Shown in pieces: positions 22,961 to 36,376 of a stretch of DNA of 64,000 nt (its first letter is position 1; every line of letters begins with the position of its first letter). This DNA is from Rachycentron canadum (lineage: Eukaryota > Chordata > Actinopteri > Carangiformes > Rachycentridae). The notes under the pieces were generated by a model. It saw only the letters and a program-made list of their open reading frames with translations, had not been told where the DNA came from and did no database searches. The position numbers and the translations under genes are program-made. Location: contig CM076661.1 of the NCBI GenBank assembly GCA_038496675.1, forward strand, positions 14,330,884 to 14,394,883. Direction: 5' to 3'.

Positions 22961-25900
22961 CACAAGGAGCGAAAGGAGGGTGGCTCTGAACTGGTTTATC
23001 TCCGTTCGCAAACTCGTCCCCGAGTTGCGCAATGATGCAACTTTGAATCTCTCGATTGCAAGTTCCCCTTTCTGCCATATATTCCGCGTGTTCGCCTTTG
23101 GAGTTTATTTATCGCAATAACACGGACCTAGTTGTTAAAATACTTCCATACTTCTAACAAAATACCACATGAATGACTCAATCCAGTTAAAACCATTTTG
23201 TAAATAATGAATCTAAATCATAGTAAACGTGGTTAGACCCCTCCGTAAACCCACAGCCATGGGGTCAGAATATATTCTATAGTCACGTGGTGCATCTCCA
23301 TTAAGGATCTTGTCACCACTATACTAATTGTTCTCTGTCTCAGCTCATCAATAAAGTCATTAAGTCTGTCAAAGCCCCATAACCAAACTTATCAGGCATT
23401 ATCAAGGCCACATATCAATCCACAGTTTACCCATTTGTGTGTGTGTGTGTGCGTGCTTACTTGTGTTTGTAGGTGCTAGATTGTGTGTGCAGGTGGCTTT
23501 AGGTCATCTGATGTTTGTCGGAGCTGTGTTTGTGTGCTTGTGTTGGCAGATGGATAGTGTACATGAGGGGGAGAGGCAGAGGCCACAGCTGGAGGCTGGA
23601 TGTGACAGAGCCACTGGTGCTTCAAATCCAGAGGAATCAATGCTGATTTAAAAGAAAGAGAGACAATTTTTTTCTCTTTTTGCTGCTGCACAAGTGAGCA
23701 AGGACAAAGAAGCCAGTTTTTTTTTTTCAGCTGAAAGATCCTTTAGTTTTAAGAAAAAAAAAATTAATACAGAGATATCATGTGGATTTTTTTCACTTGT
23801 CAGTGGAATCATTTCCTCGTCAAACACCAATCAAATGGCATCTGGGATGATTTCCCCCCATAAAGTCAACACACAACAGCATCTCCTTCATTTGCAACAT
23901 CTGCCTGGAGTCACCCGCTCCAACACAAACATAACATCCAGGAAACCAGCCCTGGCGCACGCATAATCAATCCTTGCAACACAACTCAGCTCTTGTCTTC
24001 CTACTCTCCCTCCACCCTCCCTCGCTCCATCCTCTCCTTAAATCTCTTGTCAAATGGGTCGACCCGCTGACCGCTGGCTGGACACTCACTGCTAGTTGAC
24101 GACAGATCAGACCAGGACCTTTGAGAGTCTCAGTTTCCATTCACTTGCAGAGACTGTGGCCCAGCAGCACTGACCTATTTGCCTTTGAGATGGGCTTTCA
24201 AATGGGACCAGCTGGCTACTCTCAGAGGCTTCTTGTCCTGCTATCATGGACCACGTTTGTTTCTGGCCAACTGAAAAGTCATCACTGCACCTTCAGGTCA
24301 TCTATTTATGCCAGTAATTAGATGTGTAAATGCTAAACATGATCACAAAATAGGCCTTTCTAAATCTCAGGGGCAGCAAAATCCAATATGACGACTGGCA
24401 CCAAACTAGAATACACCCTCATTAGACTCTCCTGAGTCAAACGTTGCATGAATGTGGTTTTTGGAAAACCTCCCAAAAGGGAAGCGCAACAGCAAACACC
24501 ACAGTCAGATTATCCATCATTTTGGCTTTGCATGCAATTTCAAATGGGTGCAAAATTTGGTCCAAACACAGTTAATTAGACCTGTATTGTATCAAGTTCT
24601 CTAAAACCCAAATACTGCTATGCTACTGCCTCGGTGCTGGTAACTTTGCATGAGTCTGTGAATGGAGCAAACAGAAGGAAAAGGTGGGGCAGTGAAAAGC
24701 GTTTTGCAGGGTCTAAATAACTGTACTGTGTGCGCGCTAATGATGCTGTGAGTCACAGATCTCTGAGAAAATACAGCAGTAGAGGCGTCAGCTTCACTTT
24801 CTCCCACACTGTAGTCCCTGCTGTGATGATTGTGATCTTGGCTTGTGGATACAGCGTCAGGTGGTCCATTCATACCAAGCCCCATCAACTCCCCATGGAG
24901 GGAGTTTGGGGAGGGGGGGCACAAATTAGATGACCTCTCTCTGTCACTCACTCTTTTGCTCCTCGTGTCTCTGCCGCACAGGCAGTTGGCTGATTTACAC
25001 CCTGCTGCTGTGGAGGCGTCATGCTGGTGGTGAGGAGGTGTTTCTGGGATGTAGATGGGTGTGAGTGATGGTTTGGAGGTGAACTAACCGGCAGCAGGCA
25101 GTAGAAAACTGATGGTGACACAGGGTTGAAGGTGGAGTGTGATAGAAAGAGTTGAGTGTACGTTGAGTGGACAGCGTGCGGCACACCTGATTACATGTCA
25201 CTCAGAGATTTTTTCCCCCAAGTGTACAGTGGTGGTTATCACCTTTGCGTAGCTTATCTATGAGCACAGGGTGCGGGACTGAGCCATACTTTTCAGATTA
25301 AGGCCAAGGTGGGGGTGAAGGGTGTGGAGTGGGGCTTGGTGAGGGGGCAAAATGGCAATGCATACTGACAATTGAAAGAGTTTCAAAGCCAGTCAGACAT
25401 CTACTACCCAGTGGAAATATAGTGCATTTATTGGGTGGCTAAGTAACACATACACCAATGAATGGTCTGTTTTAAACTCACAGATTAGGTCATCTGTTTT
25501 TTTAAACACAGGCAGCCAAAATGAGACAAAACATGTCAGATACGAGACAGGAGGTATGTAACAAAATGTCTCAAATAATGAGCCAAAAATGATTAACACA
25601 TGCAACACAATGATTTTCTTTTGAAACAGACCATTGTACAGCATTTTGAAGAAGCGATGATGACTCTTTTCCATTACTGCCATCCAGGGGGACTCAAGAG
25701 TGCTTTTGTTTCTCACTTTGCAGGTTTTGTTTGTTCGGAAATAGTCCAAAGAAATAGTAACTCATCTTGCAGGAGATCACAGCTGATTCCTAGATCCAAG
25801 TTCTACAAAAACACTTTTTTTTTCTTTATTCATATTGTCTTCATGGCCTCTATTTTCCCCCTGTCACTGTCTTTTTCTCTCTTTAGCCTCTCTGCTCTCT

Positions 25901-26430
25901 CAGTCTGTGTTTTCTCTTTCTCTCTGTGAGGTCTGGTCCAGTTGCTGTTTTCCTTGCCGGGACTATAATAATGTGTTTTGACACTGTCAGGTCTCCTGCA
26001 GTCTTCTTTTTTCTGTCTTGCAGAGGCCCCAGAGTCATCACAGCAGCAGAATAGCAACACAATGATGCACGAGTCCCCTCCTTCTTCTGCCTGTAAGCAG
26101 TCTTGCTTGACCGTTACAGGGCTCAGTGAGTTCAAACAGTCCAGAAAGTTAGGTACGCCACCTTGGCTTTGTTGTCTGTGAGGTAATGGGGAGAGGACAT
26201 AAAAATAACTAGGTGCCTGGTCATCTAGTGAATGATGCATCATAAATATTGACAAATAAATTGCTGCTATCTGAGGTAACATGAATGTCTTTCACTTGTT
26301 CCCATGCAAGACAGATGAGATTTGATTGGACAAGTGTTGGAGGATGAGCCCTTCACCTGTCATGAATACTTGGGATTGATCAACTTGTTTTAGCCACAGT
26401 GTCAGTGGTGTCAGTCCACCTCTTCTGTCC
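22961..26430. other. Proximal 5' flank of crim1-like gene, no gene seen
   Basis: The sequence from the CpG-rich region outward is mostly unique-looking and AT-leaning. Open frames here are short and not supported by codon pattern, splice sites or homology. A short TG tract lies near 23436-23452 and T/A runs around 23718-23765. I see no RNA gene or mobile element. Confidence 0.6.
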
Positions 26431-26705
26431 AGGCTGAAATATCTCAACAACTATTATCTAAGTCGATTCTCATTGAATTTCCTTCCAACATTCATGGTCC
26501 AAAGAGGATAAGTTCTGATGAATTGGGTGATCACCTGATAATTTTGATTTACTATCAAAACTAATGGCATTCTAAACATTCTCAATATTTAAAGCCAACA
26601 GCAGCTGACAGTATGCTAACATGCTAAACTAAGTTGGAAAACATGGTAAACATCCATGTTAGCATTGGTGATAACAGTGCTAGTGATAATAAAGTGCTAA
26701 TAAAA
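26431..26705 (+). mobile_element. Teleost interspersed repeat (ATCTCAACAACTATT / GCTAACATGCTAAACTAAG type)
   Basis: The segment has wording I recognise from a repeat common in percomorph genomes: ATATCTCAACAACTATT, then CATTCATGGTCC, TGGTGATCACCTGA and finally CAGTATGCTAACATGCTAAA with further GTTAGCAT words. It is diverged and probably truncated. I do not assign a class; a repeat-library search would settle it. Confidence 0.6.
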
Positions 26706-28895
26706 TAACCACACACAGTGTCAAGGCACAACATTTTCTTTCAACCAACGACATCAACACTTTCTAAAAGAGCTGTAATGACGCATGAGGTTTCTGGGTT
26801 CTATTGGCACCCTGAGTCATTATGAATCAGCCCCAGACCCTTCCTACAGTCGTGGCTCAAATCCTCTGGCTACACTTTATGCTGGGCCTCTCACTATCCC
26901 TCCACTCCCTCTACTGTGAGATCCTGAGGCCCCGCAGAGTGAACGGTCACCAGCTTGTTTGACATATTAGTGGCATACTTGCTCACTCCTGTCATGCTCC
27001 GGGGGAACGTTAAGTGGACCTCTCAGAAGTTTTAATCGGCAAATCTGTGGTGAATTCCTTGGTGGATTGGAACCTAAAAGACCCCTTTTGTCCCATTCCC
27101 ACAACACCTGCCCCATGTGGTCTTCCCTTTCATACATGGGATCACTGAAACTACTGAACTAGTAAGCTTTGGTGGGTGTACAGTTTCAAGACATGAGTAG
27201 AGGGTGAAGCTCTAACCCAGATTTTGTGTGTGGTCATAAACTGCTTTGAGTGTGAATTGTCCTGTGCTTATGTGAGAATGCATGTGTGGTTCTTATAGAC
27301 ATGTTTCATTGAGTTTGAAGCATCAGTGTAATAAGTAAAAGTCTCAAAATTACATAATACGATTTAATGTGGATGAATAAACCCTCATCTTTCTGCTAGT
27401 TATGTTACCAAACCGAATTATGTCATAAGACCACAATCTTATTAAAGTTGCATAGTTTCGAGTTCTACTTAGGAACAGCACAACAGGCTGTAAACACAGC
27501 ACTGACATATTGCCACCTTGTTAGCAAACACTTAAATCCAGCAGAGAAGGAACAGTAATAGCATTTGTTTTAAGATTAGTATCTGGCCACAAATCCAAGT
27601 CCAATATTCACACTCTATTAGCTCCCTTTTAGTTTTAACCAGGAGATGGTGAAATATCTGGGTCTTTAGCTGCAAAAGGCTTGAGGATGTTCGACAGCTA
27701 GCCAATTTTGTTTGTCTGCCATTAAGTGCTGTAAAGTACAGTGAGTTACATAAACATTGTTTCAAACAACTGTTTGAAGGTCACAAAACATTACTGACAA
27801 GATCTGTGACTGGGCCAGAAAATCAAAACTGAGCTGAAAGACAATAAAATGCTCACTGGTGCTCAGGGAATTACATTTTCATTGTGAAAATTTTCTGTAG
27901 GTTTGTCAAACTAAATATAATCATTTGAACCATTTTTCATTTAAAATGATTGATGATTGAAGTTTTAAAATACATCACATTTAGGACAATTTAGACTTTG
28001 TTTATACTGATAATTACTTCTCAGTAGGTTCATCATGTGTCATTTCTTTCCGCTGATTTTGAAGTTCTTCTGTATTGGAGAATAATTTTACCCAATAAGA
28101 GGAAAGAACAACTGCGTTATGAATGAAAAACAAGAAAATGCAAACAGCAGTAAGAATTTTGCACCCATGTTAAAAATGATCTGCAATTAATTAAGCTAAT
28201 AAGGCTTATCATAGTAATGAAATATAATTAACCTCTCAAGTTTATTGTCTTGATCAAATATATTAAATACTGGCCTCCTTGTACACAGACATACTCACAC
28301 CTGTGTCTGCCCATAGCCACGGCCCACTGTGGTTTCAGTCGGCTTTGTGGGAGGATCGTCAGGTAAAGGTGCCAGATTTACAGGCAGACCTCCAGCTGGC
28401 AGAGGAATGTCACAGCCTGTGTTTCAGCTGTAAATTCTGACATAATTACAGTGCCACTAACTCAAACATTGAGGTGAAACAACCACCTTGCGAGGGGAAA
28501 ATGATCACTGCTTAATGTTATGTCTGGCATACAGATTTACTCGTGTCTTTGTAGGGGGAAGGACAGGCGGCAGGAGCAAGAATGTGAGAAATGTGTGAGT
28601 TCTCTGACCTTTATGAAGGTGAAACAACGAGTTGACATCATTACCATAGCTGGCGTGTATGTACTTGCAATCACATGGGCCAAAAGAAAGTAGATACAGG
28701 TTAAATGAGAGGGAGAGTGTAAGTCACATGCTGTAGGAATACTTCTGTGAGTCCATAAACTTCATGTTTACCTGACATGTAAAGCACATGTTAGAGATTC
28801 AGATTGTTTGAACAGTGGCTTCCTGGTGCAGATGATGGTGGAAAGCATGATTAGCAGCAATCACTGTAGTTAAGTTTATACCATATTATGCACAT
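26706..28895. other. Intergenic stretch, no gene seen
   Basis: This is AT-rich non-coding sequence with only chance open frames. I see no microsatellite of note and no recognised mobile element. Confidence 0.55.
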
Positions 28896-28899
28896 TTTG

Positions 28900-28920
28900 T
28901 TAGGGTTAGGGTTAGGGTTA
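28900..28920 (+). repeat. Short interstitial telomeric-type (TTAGGG) tract
   Basis: Just over three GTTAGG units are flanked by TTTGTTA on the left (28896-28902) and its exact reverse complement TAACAAA on the right (28919-28925). The tract is far too short to be a telomere. Confidence 0.85.
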
Positions 28921-28934
28921 ACAAACTGTGGCTT

Positions 28935-29105
28935 TAAAGGAATAGGTCCAACATTTTGGGAAATATGTTTATTTTACTTTCTTATGAAGAGTTAGATGAG
29001 AAGATGGATACCACTCTCATATATCTTCATTAAGTTGAAAGCTATTTGTTTCTTTTGTTGTTGCTTCCAGTATCTATGCTAAGCTAAGCTAATTGGCTGC
29101 TGAAT
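28935..29105 (+). mobile_element. Teleost interspersed repeat (AACATTTTGGGAAATA type)
   Basis: The run AAAGGAATAGGTCCAACATT, TTTGGGAAATATG, GAGTTAGATGAGAAGATGGA, TACCACTCTCAT and CTATGCTAAGCTAAGCTAAT matches, with substitutions, a very common short repeat of spiny-rayed fish genomes. It begins immediately after the telomere-like tract. The class is not assigned. Confidence 0.65.
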
Positions 29106-29440
29106 TCAGCTTTAGATTTACTGTGTAAATGATATGTGGTATTAATGCTATGAGTAATCAAAAAAGTGAATACACAAAAATCTCCCCTCATACCTTGTTG
29201 ACTCTTGAAAAGGGATAAAATTCCCTTGAGAAATTCTGAATCATTTTGAATCATTATCCTCAGGTTGTAAACCTTGTGCATCCTGCTTTGATAATATTCT
29301 GCCAAAGCAAACCTGAATCTGAGGAAAAATTTAAACAAGAATGACAATGTTTGAATTTTTTAATGTGGTGCTGCCACCATGTGATGCAATGCAGGCAGTG
29401 CACTGAAGACTCACCTCATCTTGGGATCAGGGCTCCTTTT

Positions 29441-29474
29441 ATCACATCATATCACATCACATCACATCACATCA
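29441..29474. repeat. (ATCAC)n pentanucleotide repeat
   Basis: About seven near-perfect ATCAC units, with one ATCAT interruption near the start. Confidence 0.9.
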
Positions 29475-29561
29475 TCCTGACAATAATTCTGCCTGCCTGC
29501 TAGACAGCTCATGTGAGAAGAAACATCTAAAGGCAGGAAGCCTTTATTCCTCCTGGACCCA

Positions 29562-29594
29562 TTTTTTTTTTTTTTTTTTATTTTTTTTTTTTTT
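29562..29594. repeat. Poly-T tract
   Basis: Thirty-three bases are all T except a single A at 29580. No retroelement body is recognised next to it. Confidence 0.9.
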
Positions 29595-30764
29595 ACTGCC
29601 TTAGTCATACATGCTTCCTGTTTTTCTCCCACTGCTTACCACCAACAAACAATACTAGGAAGGGGTCTGCTCTTTGTCTAGACGGCGGTCTGTCAGCTGT
29701 GTCAGATCTGATTCAGTGTGCAGTCCAACAACAGCCATGATAAGTGACCTGTCTGGCTGAGGTCAACGAGACTACTGAAGGACTGCTCGGTTGAACCCTG
29801 ATGTACAATGCTCATTGTGAATATTATCCCCCCTGTTCAGCATCATGTGTATATGAATGTTTTTGGTCATATATTGCTTTTGCTCAGAATTAAAGATGAT
29901 GAACTACAAGAATGATGAAAAGTGTTTTAAATACATTGCATCTTCAAGAAAATGACCACTTTAGACTTACTTCATCATGCAATGGCATGTTTACATCAAT
30001 AGAGGGCACAATGACACAACTGTCTACTCTGGTGGGTTTCTTTGAGGTCAACCATAAAGAAGTGGCAGAGAATCTAATTTCGTGGAACAGTAAGATGATT
30101 GCTGATCAGCTAGAGAAGAACGGAAAAATATCACAAAGAAAGTGTTACAACTTTCACCATTACTGAATATCTTGCAGTGATTGCACAGTGAAACAAAGAC
30201 CATCTCTCACACCTACTGGTGTGAAGGCTTAGAGGTGTGAGTTAAACCTACTGAGATGTGCCCTGTTATACAGAGAATCAACTTTAAAACACAAATTACT
30301 TTAAAATTTCAGGATAGGTTTAAGATACAAAAGACAAGACTCTGTGATTCTTCGACACACTGGGATATGTGCTCCCACAATATTGTGTGTTTGTGTATGT
30401 GTGTATGTCTCAGAACTAAAAAAGAACATAACTAAGACTCGCTTCATAGCACAGCTTTGAAATGTCACTGCTGAAGCCTTGAGGTGTGGTACTCATTCAA
30501 AACATTGTCTAAGTTGATGTTTGGCTTGACAGATCTTAGCAAGACCTTGCTCTCTTTGAAGACTTCAGCAACTTTGTCAGCTGACATTTGACATGACTGG
30601 TCTGACTGCAAAAATCATGTGTGCATGTGTGAGGGGAGAAAGAAAGAGCGGGAGAGCCAGTGTCAAAGTAGGTATAGGGGCAGACTTTCTGGAGCCGGCA
30701 CCCACATGCCCTCTGACTACCTGTCACTGGTCAGACCAACTTTGTCTCCTTGAGCAGATGATGT
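29595..30764. other. Intergenic stretch, no gene seen
   Basis: This is unique-looking non-coding sequence. An 84-codon open frame at 29912-30166 (plus) has no homology I can name, no splice context and AT-driven composition, so I do not call it. Confidence 0.55.
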
Positions 30765-30997
30765 GATAAGAGTGGCAGAGAGAGCAGGGAGATGAGGGAG
30801 AAGGGTGAAAAGCAAGATTGGAAAAAAACAGCAAAAGGGAGAGAAAAAGATGAGAGGTGAGATGGGGAAAAGTGTGAGTAATTGGAGGAGGGTGAAAGAA
30901 AGAGACAAAGGAGGAAGAAATCAGGAAATTGGAGAGAGAGATGGCAGAGAGAGACACATTTACACAGACAGAGAGAGAGAAAGAGAGAGCAGAAAGT
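30765..30997 (+). repeat. Poly-purine (G/A-rich) tract
   Basis: Over about 230 bases the plus strand is mostly A and G, with repeated GAGAG, GGAGA and AAAGA words and two (GA)n cores near 30930-30980. It is a homopurine-biased simple sequence, not coding. Confidence 0.75.
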
Positions 30998-33900
30998 CTT
31001 GCCCTGAGGCGTCGTTTCTCTGTCTGCACTCAGTGCAGGGAGGCCAGAAACAGTGTCATACACAGCTGAACATTCACTGGCAGCCAAGAGGCACATCTGG
31101 ATTTCTCATAATGAAATGCAGTAGGCTGCAAAGTTTTGCTGTGCAAAAATACAGTAGAGAGCAGTCAATGTGAAGGGCAACTAAGTTTGTATATAAAAAA
31201 AACTGGTAGTGGACCTTTAACTTTATGTTGGCTACATGTATATGCATAGTTGAAGTTGCATACTAGCGGCAAACGCAGACAGCATTTGTGTTTTTATATT
31301 GTCAATATTGGTAGACACTGACACTTGAATGGATTGCCATCAAACTGTCAGCAAGTGAAAGCAGTGTGCCTAATCTTGCGACTGACAGCACCAGCGCCAG
31401 CCACAGGGTAAGGAATCTATCATTTCACGGCCCTTGTTTTTACTGCTTCCAAAATACACCAAACACACACACACACACACAAGTACACACACATCCACAC
31501 ACTGCCAAGCTGTCCAATCCTCTGCATGTGCAACTTATCCTCAACTCCCCCTGCCACCCCTCCTCTTTTCAACATCCTTGCACAATACAGAGGAGTTGCA
31601 CTCAGGTTACATGTTCAGGTTGGACCCTCTCGATTGCTCCCCGGGGCTGTTGGGACGTGAAGAGGTGGAGAAAGAAAAAAAAGAGAGGGAGATGATGGAA
31701 GGAAGGCCCACAATAACAGTCTGTTTCCTTGCAAGTTGGGGCCTGTATCCTAACCTACTGCACCTGTTGTGGAAGCTCACACTAGTTGGAGAGCAATATG
31801 TAAGGGGGGTATAGAGTGGAGGGGTGGGGTGGTGATCTACTGTGGCACCTGTATTGTGGCCCAAAGCCAGCTGGGAAGAGGCCAGGCCTGGACACAACTC
31901 AGTGCACTTTGTCAGTATCCACTCACACTTGTCTGTGCACTTGACGACCCCTGTAGCCTTGTGCTAACCCTGTGTGCACGCTCTTCTACTTATGAGTGTG
32001 GTGCGTGTCCCTTTCTTCTCACCCCCTCCCCCTCCACCCACCCAGGCTTACTAGGTAATTGGGTAAGTGTGTAATAATGTTGGTCATGGGTATCTGCGAC
32101 CCGGCTGGGCTCAGTGTGACCCAGGCGGGACCGCCATTTGTGGAATAACTGAGGATCTGTTTATGATTTTGGAAGCGCTGTGGGGGAAGGAGGATGTGAG
32201 TGGAGCTGTGGTAGCAATCACACTGAAGTTTGGTTTCGAGCTGCAGGATTGTAATATGAATCACTCACATCCCGTGTTTTATTGGTTTCTGTGTGGAGTA
32301 TTTTTTTTATTTAACAGCCGCAGCAGAACTTTACATGTTAGAGCTTGTTGTAATTGTTTTGAAAAAGTTTAAATGAAAGAGTGTGACTTTATTGGACACA
32401 CACTTTGGTGACTGACAGTGCATACTCCTATTCGTCTCTCTTCCTAACCCATCACAAATGTCTGACAGCGTTGCAGAACCCCCTCCTGGCCAGAAATGTG
32501 ATCTTTTCAAGTTTCCGTAGACAACAGCCTGTCTTGCCAAAACTCCTCAGGGGACTGCCACTTTAATATCTGACTGGCTGTCTATGCCACGCTACACCAC
32601 ACCAGAGGAGTGGTTCACTCCAGCCGTCACTTCAGACACTGAAGATGAGCGATCTCCTTCTGGTTGCATCACATTTTGTGGTCTTGATGACACGTTTTCA
32701 ACACAGCCTTCCTAGGTCTCTCTGGAGGAACTCTCTGTATCCGTCGCATCCATCAAAGAAGAGGGGGATTAAGAGAGACAGCTCTCTGTCTTGCCCTCTC
32801 TTTCTAACTCCCCACTGATTGCAGTATTATGAGGAGATGCGTGACCACATCATCAAGAGCAGTAAGCATAGCGTAGAGCTTATTATCCCTCATTGCCTCC
32901 GCCAGGAACAGGAAATGAGCTAAGCAGGGCCAGGGGCTGTTCCAGGGCATGAATTCTCAAAGGGGTTTGCACTAGTGAGTGAGTTTGCGACTTTTTATAC
33001 CAACTAACCAAAACACAATTACCCAATTCCCTAAACTACACATTACATTTGTATAATCGTTTGCAGTTGGTTTTGATATTGTGTGATACATTTCAAGAAC
33101 TGTCTACTTGGTGTTGCTACCTTTAGGGCTGGTCTTTAGTTTCCATTTTAGCAGTATATTTGACAATACACACCATTGTTACCTTGGATGTCATCTGTCA
33201 AACTGGTGCCTGAGATGATTGACAGCTGCTGACATTAAGTGTTCGGGCCAAAGAAGCACCCGCTGCTGCACAAGCCTGCCACAACTCTGCATATAAACAA
33301 GTCTTCGTGCTGCTTCCTCAGTCTGACAGCGCTGTCATGGGGCATTACTGCTCACTTCAACCTCCTCTCACTTTTCTTCTTCTCCTCATTTTCTCTTCAG
33401 CCTCCCCCAGCTTTCAAGTCTCTCCATCCACCGTGTCGCTTTCTATTAATTGCCTTCTCCTTAAGTCCACCCATTTACTTTATAGTAAGCATCTATACCA
33501 CTCAGTGTCCCTTTCAACTCTTTTTCTACTCACTTCTCCCTCCTCCTTCTTCTGTTTGACCAACTCTGTAGTTGTTGTCAGACAAGGCATTCTCTGTCTG
33601 GGCACTGCGTTTGTGTGAATACATGCATCCCTGTGCACGTCTATGTGTGTGCTTGAAACTGTTGATATCTGCGTGTGTAATCATGCTGTGTGTGTGTGTG
33701 TGTTAGTGTGTGTGTGTGTGTTTAAGCACGCCTAGGCTGAGCCTTGAGGGCAGTCCTCCTTTGTCCTCCCCACCATCTCCCAGAGATGGATGTGTCTCCA
33801 GGGAATTGGCCCCAGAAGAAAAGCACCTCCAGCTCACTCATATTAAGTTCTGCTGAGCAAATACAATCTACCAGCATGTTTTTTTCCTCCTCTCTCGTCC

Positions 33901-36306
33901 TTTTTTGAGAAGGACCTAATTTCATGTGTGTGCATGTGTGCGTGCATTTGAGTGGGGGACAGAGAAGCAAGAGAAAACTATTGTTGAAATCCAAAGAAAC
34001 TTTGCACATTATATTTCATAACACGTAAGATTTTATGTTGAGAATTATTCCTGCTGCTCTCACACACATCTTGGAAAAGCTCACGGAAAGCATTTATCAT
34101 GCAGCGGGCAAGCATATGTCATGGCTCGGATGTCTTTAAAAAGTGCTTCAGTTCCTTTTCTTGACACATTCGGATGTCACGCTATTCCATTTTAGCCTTT
34201 TCTGTCACAGGCTTTGGCGTGCTCTAGGCTTCCTTGTCCTGTTTGAAGCCACTGGCTGTTATGCGCTCATAAAAATTGTGTGCTGGCCCTCATTTGCCCA
34301 TCGTCACAGGAGAATAACAGACCAGGAGAGAGGGTTCACAGGGAGCTGCTGGCTCCCTCTCTCCTTCCCCTCTCCTCTCTCCTAATGCATCCACTTGCCT
34401 CTCCCTGATTTTTCCTCTCTTCTCCACTCCTCCCCCAGGCTTAAGGCTTGGCACCTGTGGGCCCCTCCCCCTCCTAAACTTTTTCACTCCCCCTCCCTTT
34501 GGCAGGACGCCCGATGCACTGACACAATCATGGCTCTTTGCGTGAGAGGGAGTGCCTCTCTTTCTGTGCTTTGCTGATTTGTGTGTGAGGAGATACACAT
34601 GCATTAGTGGATGAAATTGAGGGAGTAATTACACACATCTCTGTGCAGCACAAGAAGTCAGACAAAGACTAAAACCTTTTGCTGAACAACAGATAAGTTT
34701 GTGAACTTGGGGTGATTCAACTCTTGCAGCACTAACCTCTAACCCTCAGCAACTACTCCCCCACTCCTCCCTGCTTCTCTTCTTTACTTGCTACTGCCCT
34801 GCTTCAGCTCCTTATTTGTCGTTACACAAGCCCGGCTGTGCAATTCATTCTGATGTGATTTTACTAGTAAAAACAGATTTTAATAGCCTTGCACCTGCTC
34901 TCTAGTAAATGGCACTATAAAACAGCTGGGGATGTAAAACTTTATTTCCACATCCCCATGACCAAAGCTTGCCAGGCTATCCTGCCCCATGCATCTCTGC
35001 TCCTCAAGTCTTTATGTCACTTCTCCCAGATTCAAACCCACAGCCAACGTGCAGTTTTGCAAAATCACCCTGCCATGTCTCCCTCCTGGCACCCCGGGCT
35101 GCATGGCATGGCCCCAAACACATGGTTTTAATAGCCTTTCCGCACACACTCTTTTTTTCTTCATTCACTTGTTTTATATAGTGTTTCAGCACACATGTGT
35201 ACATTCACACGCAGCAACCCCATATCAAGACATTTCTTAACAGAAACATAACTTTGAGACTATCTTGTCACGGAGATGTGATGGATTCCCACTCTGCATG
35301 CATTCACTCCTTTCAGCATGTGGCATTGATTGCACTATTCTGATCCCACTGTCAGCCAAGCAGTCCCTCAAGGTTAGGCTGTAATGTATTACTCGTGGCC
35401 TCGAGCTCATCTACTGTTTCCACTGCACATCTTCCCTTCTGGCAAAAGCAATTGTGTATGGTTTTCATTAGTAGCAAAGCTGCCAAGGAGCATTCATTCT
35501 CCCAGGTTTCCTTAGTATTGACCAGTGTGCTATATGGACTAACTGCATCTGTTTTCTTGCAGGACCTGCAACAGAACAGCAGAGCTGCAACAGAAGCAAA
35601 AAATCTCGCAGAGAAGCAACACAGTTATTTTGTGCAATTTTATTGAATATTTGCATTTACCTCTGTTCTCTCGACACTGTTTTACCAGTCTGGGATGCTT
35701 CACTTCACAAAAATGGCATGAGGGAAAAAATCCGATCTTTGATAGCACTGAGTTCTCAAAAATATTGTGTGGCATCAGGCCTATGCTAATGAGCTAAAGC
35801 TGATGGGAAGTGTTTTGTTGGTTGGTGTGTCTGTGTGACCAGTGCTTCAGAAGTCATGTGATCTTCTAACAACCAACCATGATCAAGAGTAGTGGCTTAA
35901 TCCCCATCATGTGACCATGGAACAATTTGAGTGAAACATGAGTGAATGAAGAGCAGTAATTAAAGTAGCGGATCTCCTGCATCAAAAGGAGCTGGGGTGA
36001 GCTGGCTGCTCTTGAGTCATGCTGGCTTCTTTAATCTAACTCTCTAATTAGGCAACAGAGAAGGAAATGAACAGAGAAAAAACCAAGATGCTTTGTTTTC
36101 TGCAATGACTCAAACGTAGAGATCCATACTCATCTGGCTGCAATAACTGCACATTGTAGTAGATTGTGTCTGACACAAACAACAATTACACAGTGTGTTT
36201 GGTTCGTCGGCTGAGAAAAGTTTTCACACAAAGACTCAACAGGCGCTGCCAAATGCTGTCAGCTGGCTAGTTTCCAATGAGAAAACTCCATGAAGCACAA
36301 ACACAC

Positions 36307-36307
<1 letters not shown>
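30998..36307. other. Intergenic stretch, no gene seen
   Basis: Non-coding sequence with small simple repeats only: CA at about 31461-31492 and TG at about 33688-33721. Pyrimidine-rich patches around 33360-33560 and 34370-34500 give Ser/Pro/Leu-rich chance frames. No exon with matching acceptor, donor and homology was found on either strand. Confidence 0.5.

Positions 36308-36372
<65 letters not shown>
36308..36372. repeat. (CA)n microsatellite
   Basis: A perfect CA run of about 65 bp, with a few imperfect CA units just upstream. Confidence 0.95.

Positions 36373-36376
<4 letters not shown>

Noticed and set aside
29562..29594. Poly-T as the tail of a reverse-orientation retrogene.
   Set aside because: No coding remnant or retroelement body was found on its right side, so only the homopolymer is reported.
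29912..30166. 84-codon AT-rich frame (plus strand).
   Set aside because: No recognisable domain, no splice or promoter context, and composition typical of surrounding intergenic DNA.
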